From Leptofilum sp050292445 (GTDB lineage Bacteria; Chloroflexota; Anaerolineae; Promineifilales; Promineifilaceae): a stretch of DNA of 8,035 nt. Below, in pieces: positions 1 to 6,861 of this stretch. The DNA lies in the NCBI GenBank assembly GCA_050292445.1, contig JBNKLQ010000271.1, positions 1 to 8,035 of the forward strand, in the 5' to 3' direction. Position 1 is the stretch's first letter, and each line of letters opens with the position of its first letter. The position numbers and the translations under genes are program-made. The notes under the pieces are model-generated. The model was not told the origin of the DNA, ran no database searches, and saw nothing but the letters and a program-made list of their open reading frames with translations.

Positions 1-1039
1 CGCTGTTGCCATTGCCATCGGTGATGGTGCCGGAAAGATCGTCGCCGCCGTAAATCAGATAGGTGTCGCCATATCCGGCCAGGACGGTGGCCGAGCCGGT
101 CGTGCCGCTAATTTCGCCGCGCAAATCGCTGGGCTGGGCAAAGCCGCTGGGGGCATCGGATGTTACCACCAGAGTGTTGACGTTGTATTCAGGCACAAAC
201 AGCACATCATCGGACGGTTTATTGAGGACTTGCTCAGGTGAAAGACCAAAATCGCCATTATCAGGAACGTGACAAGAGCCACAGGTACGGCCGCTTCCTA
301 GAAATGTTTCCTGGTTAAATAAAATCTCGCCCTGATCGGCCAATGGCGCAACGGAAGGCACGGCGGTGAAGGTTGCCCCGGCGGTGTTAACTGGATTGGG
401 TGGCCCCATAGCAAAATCGGCATTGCTTTGCGTGCCGGTGCCAAAGCCACTGCCAGAAACACGGGTGAGTGTGGCGGTGTTCAGGATGGGCAGGTCAGCG
501 CTGTTCGGGCCATCATCTGCCCCGGCGGTGCTGCCCGTGTAGCCTGCACCCCCGTAAGAAAGCGCTATATTGACGCTGGTGCTGTTGATGTTGTCAGGAT
601 TGTTTTGGAAGGCAACTTTACCGGCAACAGGAATGATGTCGGCGGGCATAATGAAGTCGGGGGTAGGGGCACCGGGCAGACTGGCAAATTCGGCCGTGGC
701 TACCAGGATGGTACCATCACCGTTTGCCGGGTCGCTGGGAAAAACAAATCGGCCGGTTTCCGTGCCCAGGGCGCTGTAAAAAACCAACATGGCCCGGCCG
801 GGTGAGCCAGCAGGGTCTTCTGCCTGCGGTCCCCATGCTTTTTGCGAATCGTCACTCGTTTCCAACACAATGTACTGCACTTTGGAATCTCCATTGAGAC
901 CGGCCATGACTTCATTGATGCGTACCAGATGATTATCGGCGCTAGCCTGGCGTGTGGTCGTGAAAATAGCGACGGCAGCCACAAGCAATAATCCAAGAAA
1001 TATTATTAGCAGATGCAACCTTTTAACGGGGATAAGCAT
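1..1039 (-). CDS. Exported c-type cytochrome (partial, C-terminal part off the left edge)
   Basis: The minus frame is open from the ATG at 1039 to the window edge, giving 346 codons and no stop. A Shine-Dalgarno GGAGGA (plus 1046-1051) lies 6 nt before this ATG; an in-frame ATG at 1045 abuts the SD and is less likely. Residues 1-34 form a signal peptide: basic start (K6, R7), hydrophobic run about 8-26, then an 'ASA' cleavage-like end. The mature N-terminus begins 'RINEVMAGLNGDSKVQY', resembling lamin-tail-like domains on bacterial secreted proteins (family memory, not searched). A single haem-binding motif, C253-GSC-H257, sits in 'LFNQETFLGSGRTCGSCH', the style of cytochrome c peroxidase-like or other class I cytochromes. 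No distal ligand can be assigned. More haems may lie beyond the edge. The next gene upstream is also a cytochrome on the same strand, suggesting a shared extracytoplasmic electron-transfer role (inference). The substrate is unknown. The 187-bp gap before it shows no convincing promoter; the best -10-like match is TACTAT at 1112-1107. Confidence 0.85.
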   Translation of the reverse strand, partial: MLIPVKRLHLLIIFLGLLLVAAVAIFTTTRQASADNHLVRINEVMAGLNGDSKVQYIVLETSDDSQKAWGPQAEDPAGSPGRAMLVFYSALGTETGRFVFPSDPANGDGTILVATAEFASLPGAPTPDFIMPADIIPVAGKVAFQNNPDNINSTSVNIALSYGGAGYTGSTAGADDGPNSADLPILNTATLTRVSGSGFGTGTQSNADFAMGPPNPVNTAGATFTAVPSVAPLADQGEILFNQETFLGSGRTCGSCHVPDNGDFGLSPEQVLNKPSDDVLFVPEYNVNTLVVTSDAPSGFAQPSDLRGEISGTTGSATVLAGYGDTYLIYGGDDLSGTITDGNGNS

Positions 1040-1175
1040 AAACATTCCTCCACAATACAATTACTGGGTCCATAGCTTGAGTTGTTGATTGACGAGTTGC
1101 ACAAGGATAGTACTAAAGTAATGTACGTGGCAGCACTTACATATGCGCTTACGGGATGTTGTTCTGGAGGATGGA

Positions 1176-1220
1176 ATGGGTGAGGCGTGAAACGTGATGT
1201 TCCGTTCACGCCTCACCCAT
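1176..1220 (-). terminator. 16-bp perfect hairpin just after the pentaheme cytochrome stop
   Basis: ATGGGTGAGGCGTGAA (1176-1191) and its exact reverse complement (1205-1220) flank a 13-nt loop. With one bulged A the stem extends by three more pairs (ACG/CGT). On the minus strand it begins 6 nt after the TAA at 1229-1227, where a terminator or 3'-end stabilising hairpin is expected. No T-run follows (the minus strand reads on as TCCATCCTCC), so it is not a canonical intrinsic terminator. The left arm and loop read as three GTGA-NNN heptamers (1180-1200). It may instead be a small dispersed repeat. Confidence 0.6.
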
Positions 1221-1226
1221 CATGCT

Positions 1227-3098
1227 TTATCTTTGAATGAAGGGGAGATAGGTTTCGAGTCCGATGGCTCGCTGGACCATGACGGTGGGTTGGGAACGGC
1301 CGTTTCCTTCCCACAAATCATACAAAATCTGGCCGTTACTGTTGGGGTCGCCAAAAAATGGGCTTTCATCCCGCAGAAATTCAATATATTCTAGCGACAC
1401 CACCTGGTGCAGCAGCCGCACAATGACCACTTCCGGTTCGGCAGGCAGCGTGTAGCTGACCGTGTCCCAATATTGCCCATCGGCATAACGACTGGGGTCG
1501 GGGGAGCCGTTAGTGTAAGGTGCCGCGCTGACGGCTTCAAAGGCAGCAAATTCATAGCCGCGCGGCGGGATGCGGTTGTCCTGCACAATTTCATTGTTGA
1601 GGACGAAATGGAATGATTCGCCCGCCGGTATGCCCAACTGCGCTGCTAGATCGGCGGAGATACCGTGCTTTGCTTCGTACAATTGGAGATCAATATCTTC
1701 GGTGAGGACGCCAGTGGCCGCATCGTATGCGCCGGAACTGTAGATGAGCAGGCCATCTGCATTATATGCTTCCACTTGCAGCCACATGCGCCGCCCTTCG
1801 GGGTAGCCAGTGGGCAGCTTGTGGCCGCTGTTGTTGGTGACGGTTACCACGAGCTGCGTGCCGGTGAGTGAGATGTCCAATTCTGCGGCATTTTGCAGCA
1901 TGGCCGTGGCTCGGTCGATCCCGGCGTTGAGCGCATCCAGCCTTTCGGCGGCGTATGGCTCGGTGCTGAACGTGGCGCTAAAGGCGGGATGCTGCGGGAT
2001 GATTTGCGGTACCCAGTTGTTGGCCCCGGTCAGATCATGCAGGGGAAGGTTGTCGCGTACCGGGCTGTTGGTGGCGCTACCAAAGAAGGCACCGCCGACG
2101 CCGGTCACATCCCGCATATGGCAATCCTGGCAAGTGGAAACGCTGCTCTTGTTGCCGCCAAATTGGGGCAGAGCCACGCCTCCTGGCGTATTGAAGTCAC
2201 TTAGCCGCCATTCGCTGTAGGTGCGCTCGATGGGGAACATGGCGGTGGTGTCGGTGAATGGTTGGTTTACATCGTTGAGGACGTAGCTTTGGCTCATCTC
2301 ATCCCAGGACAATGCTGGATTGCTGATGTCGTGGCAGCTGCCGCACATGGCTGAATCCTGATGGTAGGGGGAAACAAGGGTATCTAGCGCAGCGGCGGCC
2401 GGATTGTGCGGATCGAAGCCGTTGTCGGCGACGACATCGAAGGGGCCGCGCCGATAATCGGCCGTATCGACAATGAGATTGGCGTTGCCGGGTATGATGA
2501 CTGGGCTGGTGATGGCGGCCATCACGGTGAGGTCGCGGGCTGGATTTTCCGCATCGGGGATGGGATCAACCATCCGGTGACATACTTCGCACTGGACACC
2601 TTCCTGGTCAACGGCCGTCATGGCTGAACCGTCTGTGGAGGTGGAACGGCCGTCTAACCAGCCCCTCGGCAAATGGCAGCGTAAACAAAACTCACCAGCA
2701 AAAGCAGCATCGGCGTTGGCAATGTCCAGCGCCGCATAAAAGACGGGATCGCGGCCCGATTGGGCCATCATGCTACCCGCCCAACCGGTCCACGGTTCGT
2801 ATTCAGCGGGCTGGTTCACCTGGCTGCTGTAGTTGGCGTGGCAGCCGACACACTGTTCTGGGGAGTCGATGGTGTCGGTGATATGGAGCGGTTGGGTGCC
2901 TGGCTGGAAGAAGTCGAGCCTGGTGGTGGTGGAAAGCGTGGGTATGGGGCCAGGGCCGTTGGGACTCAGGCTTGGGTGATTGGGCGGCAGGGCAGCCTGG
3001 GCGGTGGGGGTGTTGGCTTGTTTAAGGGTAGCAAAAAGGGCGGCGATGATGGCGAGTGTGAGGCTAGTAGAAAAGAAAACGATTATTGTTTTACGCAT
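1227..3098 (-). CDS. Exported pentaheme c-type cytochrome
   Basis: This 623-residue protein starts at the ATG at 3098, with AGAGGG (plus 3104-3109) 5 nt upstream. Residues 1 to about 36 form a signal peptide (MRKT, then hydrophobic to about 23, 'AQA' near 33-35). Five CxxCH haem sites are visible: C83-VGC-H87, C138-LRC-H142, C170-EVC-H174, C252-GSC-H256 and C323-QDC-H327. All lie in the first 330 residues, as in multihaem cytochromes of the c554-like class. Residues about 405-600 are haem-free and probably beta-rich, with the conserved-looking 'NNSGHKLPTGYPEGRR' at about 422-437; I recall such a domain following the haems in other multihaem cytochromes. Histidines at 246, 354 and 370 are possible distal ligands. 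The protein should act outside the cytoplasmic membrane as an electron carrier or oxidoreductase; no substrate can be read. It ends 'LETYLPFIQR', a tail I associate with exported Chloroflexota proteins. ACGGCCGT occurs three times in the gene, encoding NGRS, TAV and DGRS. Confidence 0.9.
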   Translation of the reverse strand: MRKTIIVFFSTSLTLAIIAALFATLKQANTPTAQAALPPNHPSLSPNGPGPIPTLSTTTRLDFFQPGTQPLHITDTIDSPEQCVGCHANYSSQVNQPAEYEPWTGWAGSMMAQSGRDPVFYAALDIANADAAFAGEFCLRCHLPRGWLDGRSTSTDGSAMTAVDQEGVQCEVCHRMVDPIPDAENPARDLTVMAAITSPVIIPGNANLIVDTADYRRGPFDVVADNGFDPHNPAAAALDTLVSPYHQDSAMCGSCHDISNPALSWDEMSQSYVLNDVNQPFTDTTAMFPIERTYSEWRLSDFNTPGGVALPQFGGNKSSVSTCQDCHMRDVTGVGGAFFGSATNSPVRDNLPLHDLTGANNWVPQIIPQHPAFSATFSTEPYAAERLDALNAGIDRATAMLQNAAELDISLTGTQLVVTVTNNSGHKLPTGYPEGRRMWLQVEAYNADGLLIYSSGAYDAATGVLTEDIDLQLYEAKHGISADLAAQLGIPAGESFHFVLNNEIVQDNRIPPRGYEFAAFEAVSAAPYTNGSPDPSRYADGQYWDTVSYTLPAEPEVVIVRLLHQVVSLEYIEFLRDESPFFGDPNSNGQILYDLWEGNGRSQPTVMVQRAIGLETYLPFIQR

Positions 3099-3147
3099 AC
3101 GATCCCTCTACGATTTGTGATGAGAGTACCCGGATGAGTACGGCCGT

Positions 3148-3155
3148 ATTATAAT
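3148..3155. promoter_or_regulatory. Symmetric -10 element for divergent transcription
   Basis: The 8-bp palindrome ATTATAAT contains a perfect TATAAT on both strands: plus 3150-3155 toward the glycoside hydrolase gene, and minus 3153-3148 toward the pentaheme cytochrome. A start about 7 nt downstream would give leaders of roughly 30 nt (plus, to the ATG at 3191) and 43 nt (minus, to the ATG at 3098). No good -35 hexamer is visible at 16-18 bp on either strand. An ACGGCCGT copy at 3140-3147 directly abuts it, so any DNA-binding protein at the octamer would overlap the promoter. Confidence 0.6.
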
Positions 3156-3180
3156 CCCCCCCGCAAATCATGACTAACAT

Positions 3181-3185
3181 AAGGA
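3181..3185 (+). promoter_or_regulatory. Ribosome binding site selecting the ATG at 3191
   Basis: AAGGA lies 5 nt before the ATG at 3191. The upstream in-frame ATG at 3170 has only a C-rich stretch before it and would sit about 8 nt from the predicted transcription start. The start is therefore set at 3191, which also puts the basic N-terminus (MLLKNGKHWLK) directly before the signal-peptide hydrophobic run. Confidence 0.75.
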
Positions 3186-3190
3186 AAACT

Positions 3191-5014
3191 ATGCTTCTGA
3201 AAAATGGTAAACATTGGCTTAAGCTGCTAATTTTGTTTTTGCTGGTTGGCGTGTGGGTGTGGCCGCAAACGGCCGTTCCCGCCGCCACCGCTCAATCAGC
3301 CCGCGACCCCCGCTTTGGCGCGGTGGAATCATTTTGGGCACCGGGCGAAGCGGCCGAACTGGGCGTTGGCTGGGAGCGCATCCTCTTTTATTGGAACGAA
3401 ATTCAGCCCACTGGCCCCAACGACTGGAACACGCTGCACGTTCACGAAGAGTGGCTGGCAGAAGCGACAGCCCAAGGGCGGCAAGTGACGGGCCTGCTCA
3501 AAAATACGCCCACCTGGGCCACAGATGGCGAGGCGGCTTCCGGCGTGCCGCGCGGCCTCTACTCACCAATTGATGATCCGGGCAATTTGTGGGCCAATTA
3601 CACGCGGCGGGTGGCCTCTTACTACAGCGCCCACGGTGTGCATAACTGGATCATTTGGAATGAGCCAGACATCGCCCCCGATGTGTACGGGCATGAATTT
3701 AGCGGCTCGATGGCCGATTATTATCAGTTGGTCAAGGTTGCTTACCTTTCCATTAAGCAGGTGGACCCCAACGCCAAAATCCACCTTGGCGGCATGACCT
3801 ACTGGCACGATCCCAGCTGGCTGGGCCGCTTTTTGCAAATGGTTGCCGCCGATCCTGATGCCGAAGCCAATAATTATTACTTCGACATCATTTCGCTGCA
3901 CATTTACTTCCGGCCAGAGACGATTCCGCAAATTGTGGGCAATGCGTTTGCCGCCCAGCAGCAGGCGGGCATTCCGCTGAAGGCGGTGTGGATTAACGAA
4001 ACGAATGCGCGTCCCAGCTCAGACCCGGAATGGCCGGTGCAGGTGCAGGCATTTGAGCTTGATTTAGAGCAGCAGGCGTGGTACATCGTACAGGCGAATG
4101 CATTGGGCTTTTACTCGGGTGCGGGGCGGATTTCGGTGTACAAGCTTATTGACATCAACATTGCGCCGGGGGATGAGTCGTGGGGGTTGATACGGCCGTA
4201 CGATTTCAGCAAACGTCCCGCTTTTTACGCTTACCAAAACACCATCAAATATCTGGCTGGCTTCACCTACCCGGTGCAGCGAGAGCAGGGGGGCAATTAC
4301 ACCATCGTGCGCTTTAACCGGCCGCAGGGCACCACGCGGGTACTCTGGGCGCGCACGGCTAGCAGCGTAACGCTAAACGTGGCGGCTTTGGCGGATGCGG
4401 CCGTTTTGGTTGATCCGATTACGGGCAGCGAAACGCCAATTTTGCCCACCAACGGCAGTTACGAAGTGCGGCTGAACGGCGCACGCTGTGCCGGGGAATG
4501 CTACATGGGCGGCGCGCCACTCTTTTTGGTGGAAGAAGGGGTCAGCGATGATAGCGGCTCCACCACGCCACCGATCGTGTCGGCAGCAAACACGCCGACG
4601 CCAGCGGCTGATGATGAGGTTGCCTCGGATGCGCCAACCGCAGCGGCCACGGCTGAGTCCACAGTTGCGGGAACGGCCGTTCCTACCAATACACCTGCGC
4701 CTACGGAAACACCCTATCCAACAGCTACCAACATGATGCCTCAACCTTTGCCCAGCAACACGCCGACGGTGACGAATACGGCCGTTCCGGCGACAAATCT
4801 TCCCCCGACGCCTGATCCTGAAGTCGCCGTTTTAGCACCCACGGCCACGGAAACGATCAATTCAGCTGCTGGAGATGAAGGGACGATTGTGGCAGGGGAA
4901 ACGGCCGTAGCCGAAACGCCAGGTTCCAATTTGGGCATCTGGTTGCTAGGTGGTGCAGGATTTATCGTCTTACTCGGTGCTTTTGCTTGGTCCCGCCGCC
5001 GCTCATCCTCCTAA
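3191..5014 (+). CDS. Cell-surface clan GH-A glycoside hydrolase-like protein with Thr/Pro linker and C-terminal membrane anchor
   Basis: From the ATG at 3191 the protein is 607 residues (614 from 3170). Residues 1-36 form a signal peptide (KNGKHWLK, hydrophobic LLILFLLVGVWVW, 'ATAQS'). Residues about 40-370 look like a TIM barrel of clan GH-A. 'IIWNEPD' ends strand 4 with the likely acid/base E158, and 'AVWINETN' ends strand 7 with the likely nucleophile E270. Other strands include 'ERILFYWNEIQP', 'FDIISLHIYF' and 'RISVYKL'. The style is nearest GH39/GH5-like retaining enzymes; family and substrate are not decided. A small beta-rich region follows, with C433 and C437 close enough for a disulfide. 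Residues about 455-580 are a Thr/Pro/Ala-rich low-complexity linker, then a membrane helix (about 581-600) and SRRRSSS, so the enzyme should be displayed outside and tethered to the membrane. Six ACGGCCGT-type sites lie in the gene, three of them in the linker encoding T-A-V. It is transcribed divergently from the cytochrome. Confidence 0.8.
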   Translation: MLLKNGKHWLKLLILFLLVGVWVWPQTAVPAATAQSARDPRFGAVESFWAPGEAAELGVGWERILFYWNEIQPTGPNDWNTLHVHEEWLAEATAQGRQVTGLLKNTPTWATDGEAASGVPRGLYSPIDDPGNLWANYTRRVASYYSAHGVHNWIIWNEPDIAPDVYGHEFSGSMADYYQLVKVAYLSIKQVDPNAKIHLGGMTYWHDPSWLGRFLQMVAADPDAEANNYYFDIISLHIYFRPETIPQIVGNAFAAQQQAGIPLKAVWINETNARPSSDPEWPVQVQAFELDLEQQAWYIVQANALGFYSGAGRISVYKLIDINIAPGDESWGLIRPYDFSKRPAFYAYQNTIKYLAGFTYPVQREQGGNYTIVRFNRPQGTTRVLWARTASSVTLNVAALADAAVLVDPITGSETPILPTNGSYEVRLNGARCAGECYMGGAPLFLVEEGVSDDSGSTTPPIVSAANTPTPAADDEVASDAPTAAATAESTVAGTAVPTNTPAPTETPYPTATNMMPQPLPSNTPTVTNTAVPATNLPPTPDPEVAVLAPTATETINSAAGDEGTIVAGETAVAETPGSNLGIWLLGGAGFIVLLGAFAWSRRRSSS

Positions 5015-5041
5015 GGATGCAGGCTGCTCAAACTTGGCATG

Positions 5042-5079
5042 AAACAAAAACAGCTGGGCAAACCCAGCTGTTTTTGTTT
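5042..5079. terminator. Bidirectional intrinsic terminator
   Basis: A perfect 17-bp inverted repeat (AAACAAAAACAGCTGGG, 4-nt loop CAAA, exact complement) has a GC-rich top (CAGCTGGG/CCCAGCTG) and an A-rich 5' / T-rich 3' base. It therefore ends with a U-tract in either direction. It sits between the convergent hydrolase gene (stop 5014) and serA (stop 5104), 27 and 24 nt from their stops, so it should terminate both transcripts. Confidence 0.93.
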
Positions 5080-5103
5080 TAAAGTAAGTGGTATTCTGTT
5101 TTG

Positions 5104-6687
5104 TTACAAAGTGATGAGTTTTACTTGAGTGATGGCTGAAACTTTATTCAGGGCATCAATCACTTCTTTGCCAGGCTCACTATCCAGATTGATGAACGAG
5201 AGTGCCTCGCCGCCGGGCTTATCGCGGCCCATGCGCCACTCGGCAATGTTCACCTCGTAGGCGGCCAAAATGGTGCCTACCTGGCCAATGACGCCGTGGA
5301 CATCTTTGTTTTGCATCACCAGAACGTGCCCGTCGGGGCGGGCGTCCAGCTTGTAATCATCTACCTGCACAATGCGCGGCTCCACGCCGCCGAACAACAT
5401 GCCGGCCAGGGTGCGCTCGCCGCCGTCCCAGGTGACCCGGCAGGTGATAAGGTTGGCAAAGTCCAGGGAACTGGCTGCTTTGGTTTGGGCGACGGAGATA
5501 CCGTTGTCTTCGGCCAGCAGTGGCGCATTGATATAATTCACCTGGTCACTGATTGATTTTTCTAGAATGCCCTTGAGCAACCCGGCGGCAATTGGTTTGA
5601 CCAATTCATTGACCGTTTCACCGCGCACTTCGATTTCTACGCGACGAATGGCTCCATCGGCCAGATAGCAGTGCAGCCGTCCCAGCTTTTCACCCAGTTC
5701 CATATACGGCCGTGTTTCGGCAAAGTCGGGTCCAGCCTGGAAGGGCAAATTGATGGCATTGCGGAAGTCGGTGCCGCGCAGTGCGTCCAGCACCTGTTCC
5801 ACAATTTGCGTGGCGACGTCCCGCTGGGCTTCCTCGGTGCTGGCACCCAGGTGGGGCGTGTGCAGTACGTTGGGCAGGCCGATGAGCGGGCTGCTTTCTG
5901 GTGGTTCTTTTTGATAGACATCGATAGCGGCCGTTTTAATTTGACCATTTTTCAGCCCTTCTGCCAGCGCTTCTTCATCAATCAGCTTGCCGCGCGCAGC
6001 GTTGATAAAAATCATGCCCGGCTTCATCTGAGCAATGGTTTGGGCATTGATCATTTTTTCGGTTTCTGGCAGCAGAGCAGTGTGCAGGCTGATGTAGTCG
6101 GCTTGAGCCAGCAGGTCATCCAGATCGACCAGGGTAACGCCCAACTCTTGCCCCACTTCTTCGGAAACGTACGGATCGTAAGCCAAAATTTCCATGCCAA
6201 ATGCCTGGGCACGTTTGGCCACCAGTCGCCCAATTCGGCCAAAGCCAATGATGCCCAGCGTCTTGCGGTACAGCTCCGTGCCTACAAATTGGGAACGTTT
6301 CCATTCGCCATCTTTGAGCGAGGCGTGGGATTGGGCTGTGTGGCGGCTGGCGGCCAGCATGAGGGCCACGGCCTGCTCGGCGGTGGCAATGCTGTTGGCC
6401 TGCGGTGTGTTCATGACAATGATGCCGCGCATGGTAGCTGCACGCACATCTACATTGTCCACACCAATCCCGGCGCGCCCGACCACTTTGAGGTTGGTGC
6501 CAGCGGCGAGGATATCGGCATCTGCCTTGGTGCCGCTGCGAATGATGAGGGCGTCATAGTCGGGCAGGATGGCCATCAGATCTTCCTTGCTGAGGCCAGG
6601 CTTCATGTCGTATTGGGCATCTTTGGCCAGATCGAGCCGATCCAGCCCAGCCTGCCCCAGTTTGTCTGAGATTAATATTTTGTACAT
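5104..6687 (-). CDS. serA: D-3-phosphoglycerate dehydrogenase, long ACT-domain form
   Basis: The enzyme oxidises 3-phosphoglycerate to 3-phosphohydroxypyruvate with NAD+, the first committed step of serine synthesis in the cytoplasm. The 527 residues match the usual size of the long (type I) form. Domains in order: the first part of the substrate domain including 'VVGRAGIGVDNVDV' (68-81); a Rossmann NAD domain with G148-F-G-R-I-G153 and D171, which favours NAD over NADP; and catalytic R232 ('NAARGKLID'), E261 ('DVYQKEPP') and H279 ('HTPHLGAST'). An intervening allosteric substrate-binding domain (about 315-450) follows, then a C-terminal ACT domain (about 454-527, 'HVLVMQNKDVHGVIGQVG'), where serine feedback is usual in the family. 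The start at 6687 is fixed by AAGGGAG (plus 6692-6698) 4 nt upstream. It has its own promoter and a leader of about 70 nt in which I see no recognisable riboswitch. No other serine-pathway gene is in the window. All catalytic residues are intact. Confidence 0.97.
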   Translation of the reverse strand: MYKILISDKLGQAGLDRLDLAKDAQYDMKPGLSKEDLMAILPDYDALIIRSGTKADADILAAGTNLKVVGRAGIGVDNVDVRAATMRGIIVMNTPQANSIATAEQAVALMLAASRHTAQSHASLKDGEWKRSQFVGTELYRKTLGIIGFGRIGRLVAKRAQAFGMEILAYDPYVSEEVGQELGVTLVDLDDLLAQADYISLHTALLPETEKMINAQTIAQMKPGMIFINAARGKLIDEEALAEGLKNGQIKTAAIDVYQKEPPESSPLIGLPNVLHTPHLGASTEEAQRDVATQIVEQVLDALRGTDFRNAINLPFQAGPDFAETRPYMELGEKLGRLHCYLADGAIRRVEIEVRGETVNELVKPIAAGLLKGILEKSISDQVNYINAPLLAEDNGISVAQTKAASSLDFANLITCRVTWDGGERTLAGMLFGGVEPRIVQVDDYKLDARPDGHVLVMQNKDVHGVIGQVGTILAAYEVNIAEWRMGRDKPGGEALSFINLDSEPGKEVIDALNKVSAITQVKLITL

Positions 6688-6764
6688 AGGTCTCCCTTTT
6701 GCTTGGGTAATCGTTTGGTGCCAGGCGATCTTGGGATATGGGTTGCGGGTAAAAGTACGAAGGA

Positions 6765-6792
6765 ATTATAGTCTGGGTTGGTTATGGGGCAA
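6765..6792 (-). promoter_or_regulatory. Predicted serA promoter
   Basis: On the minus strand a perfect -10 TATAAT (6770-6765) is preceded at 16 bp by TTGCCC (6792-6787), a 4/6 match to the -35 consensus TTGACA. The predicted start is near 6758, giving a leader of about 70 nt before the serA ATG. This supports transcription of serA separately from the two minus-strand genes to its right. Confidence 0.6.
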
Positions 6793-6812
6793 ACGTTCTA
6801 GGAAATGTAACT

Positions 6813-6861
6813 GAGTAATTGAGTAATTTGGGCGCATAATTACCCAATTGCTCAATTACTC
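6813..6861 (-). terminator. Hairpin overlapping the stop codon of the CYTH gene
   Basis: GAGTAATTGAG (6813-6823) pairs perfectly with CTCAATTACTC (6851-6861). The stem continues through a T/G wobble, AATT/AATT and, after one bulged T, GGG/CCC, around a loop of about 10 nt. The stem includes the TGA stop at 6854-6852, so the last codons of the upstream gene form one arm. The left arm begins with two tandem GAGTAATT units (6813-6828). No U-tract follows on the minus strand, so it is a weak or factor-assisted terminator, or a repeat element used as a gene end. Confidence 0.55.

Noticed and set aside
428..805. Plus-strand open frame of 125 codons opposite the left cytochrome
   Set aside because: It lies entirely antisense to the signal-peptide/CxxCH gene, whose frame is open across the whole interval; composition is Gly/Arg-rich as in shadow frames.
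1006..1209. Minus-strand 67-codon frame spanning the intergenic hairpin
   Set aside because: It runs through the inverted repeat and out of frame into the next gene's start; it has no ribosome site and an implausible Cys/Ser/Pro composition.
1809..1826. LPTG in the pentaheme cytochrome ('GHKLPTGYP') as a sortase signal
   Set aside because: It is internal (about residue 428 of 623), with no hydrophobic helix and basic tail after it, so it cannot be a cell-wall sorting signal.
3170..3190. ATG at 3170 as the start of the hydrolase gene
   Set aside because: There is no Shine-Dalgarno before it and it lies too near the predicted transcription start; the ATG at 3191 has AAGGA at 5 nt.
5671..6669. 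Plus-strand open frame of 332 codons opposite serA
   Set aside because: It is antisense to a fully conserved enzyme gene, has no Shine-Dalgarno or recognisable motif, and is explained by the codon bias of serA.
6688..6758. Riboswitch or leader-peptide attenuator in the serA leader
   Set aside because: No conserved aptamer pattern, Ser-rich short frame or terminator/antiterminator pair could be found by eye in the roughly 70-nt leader.
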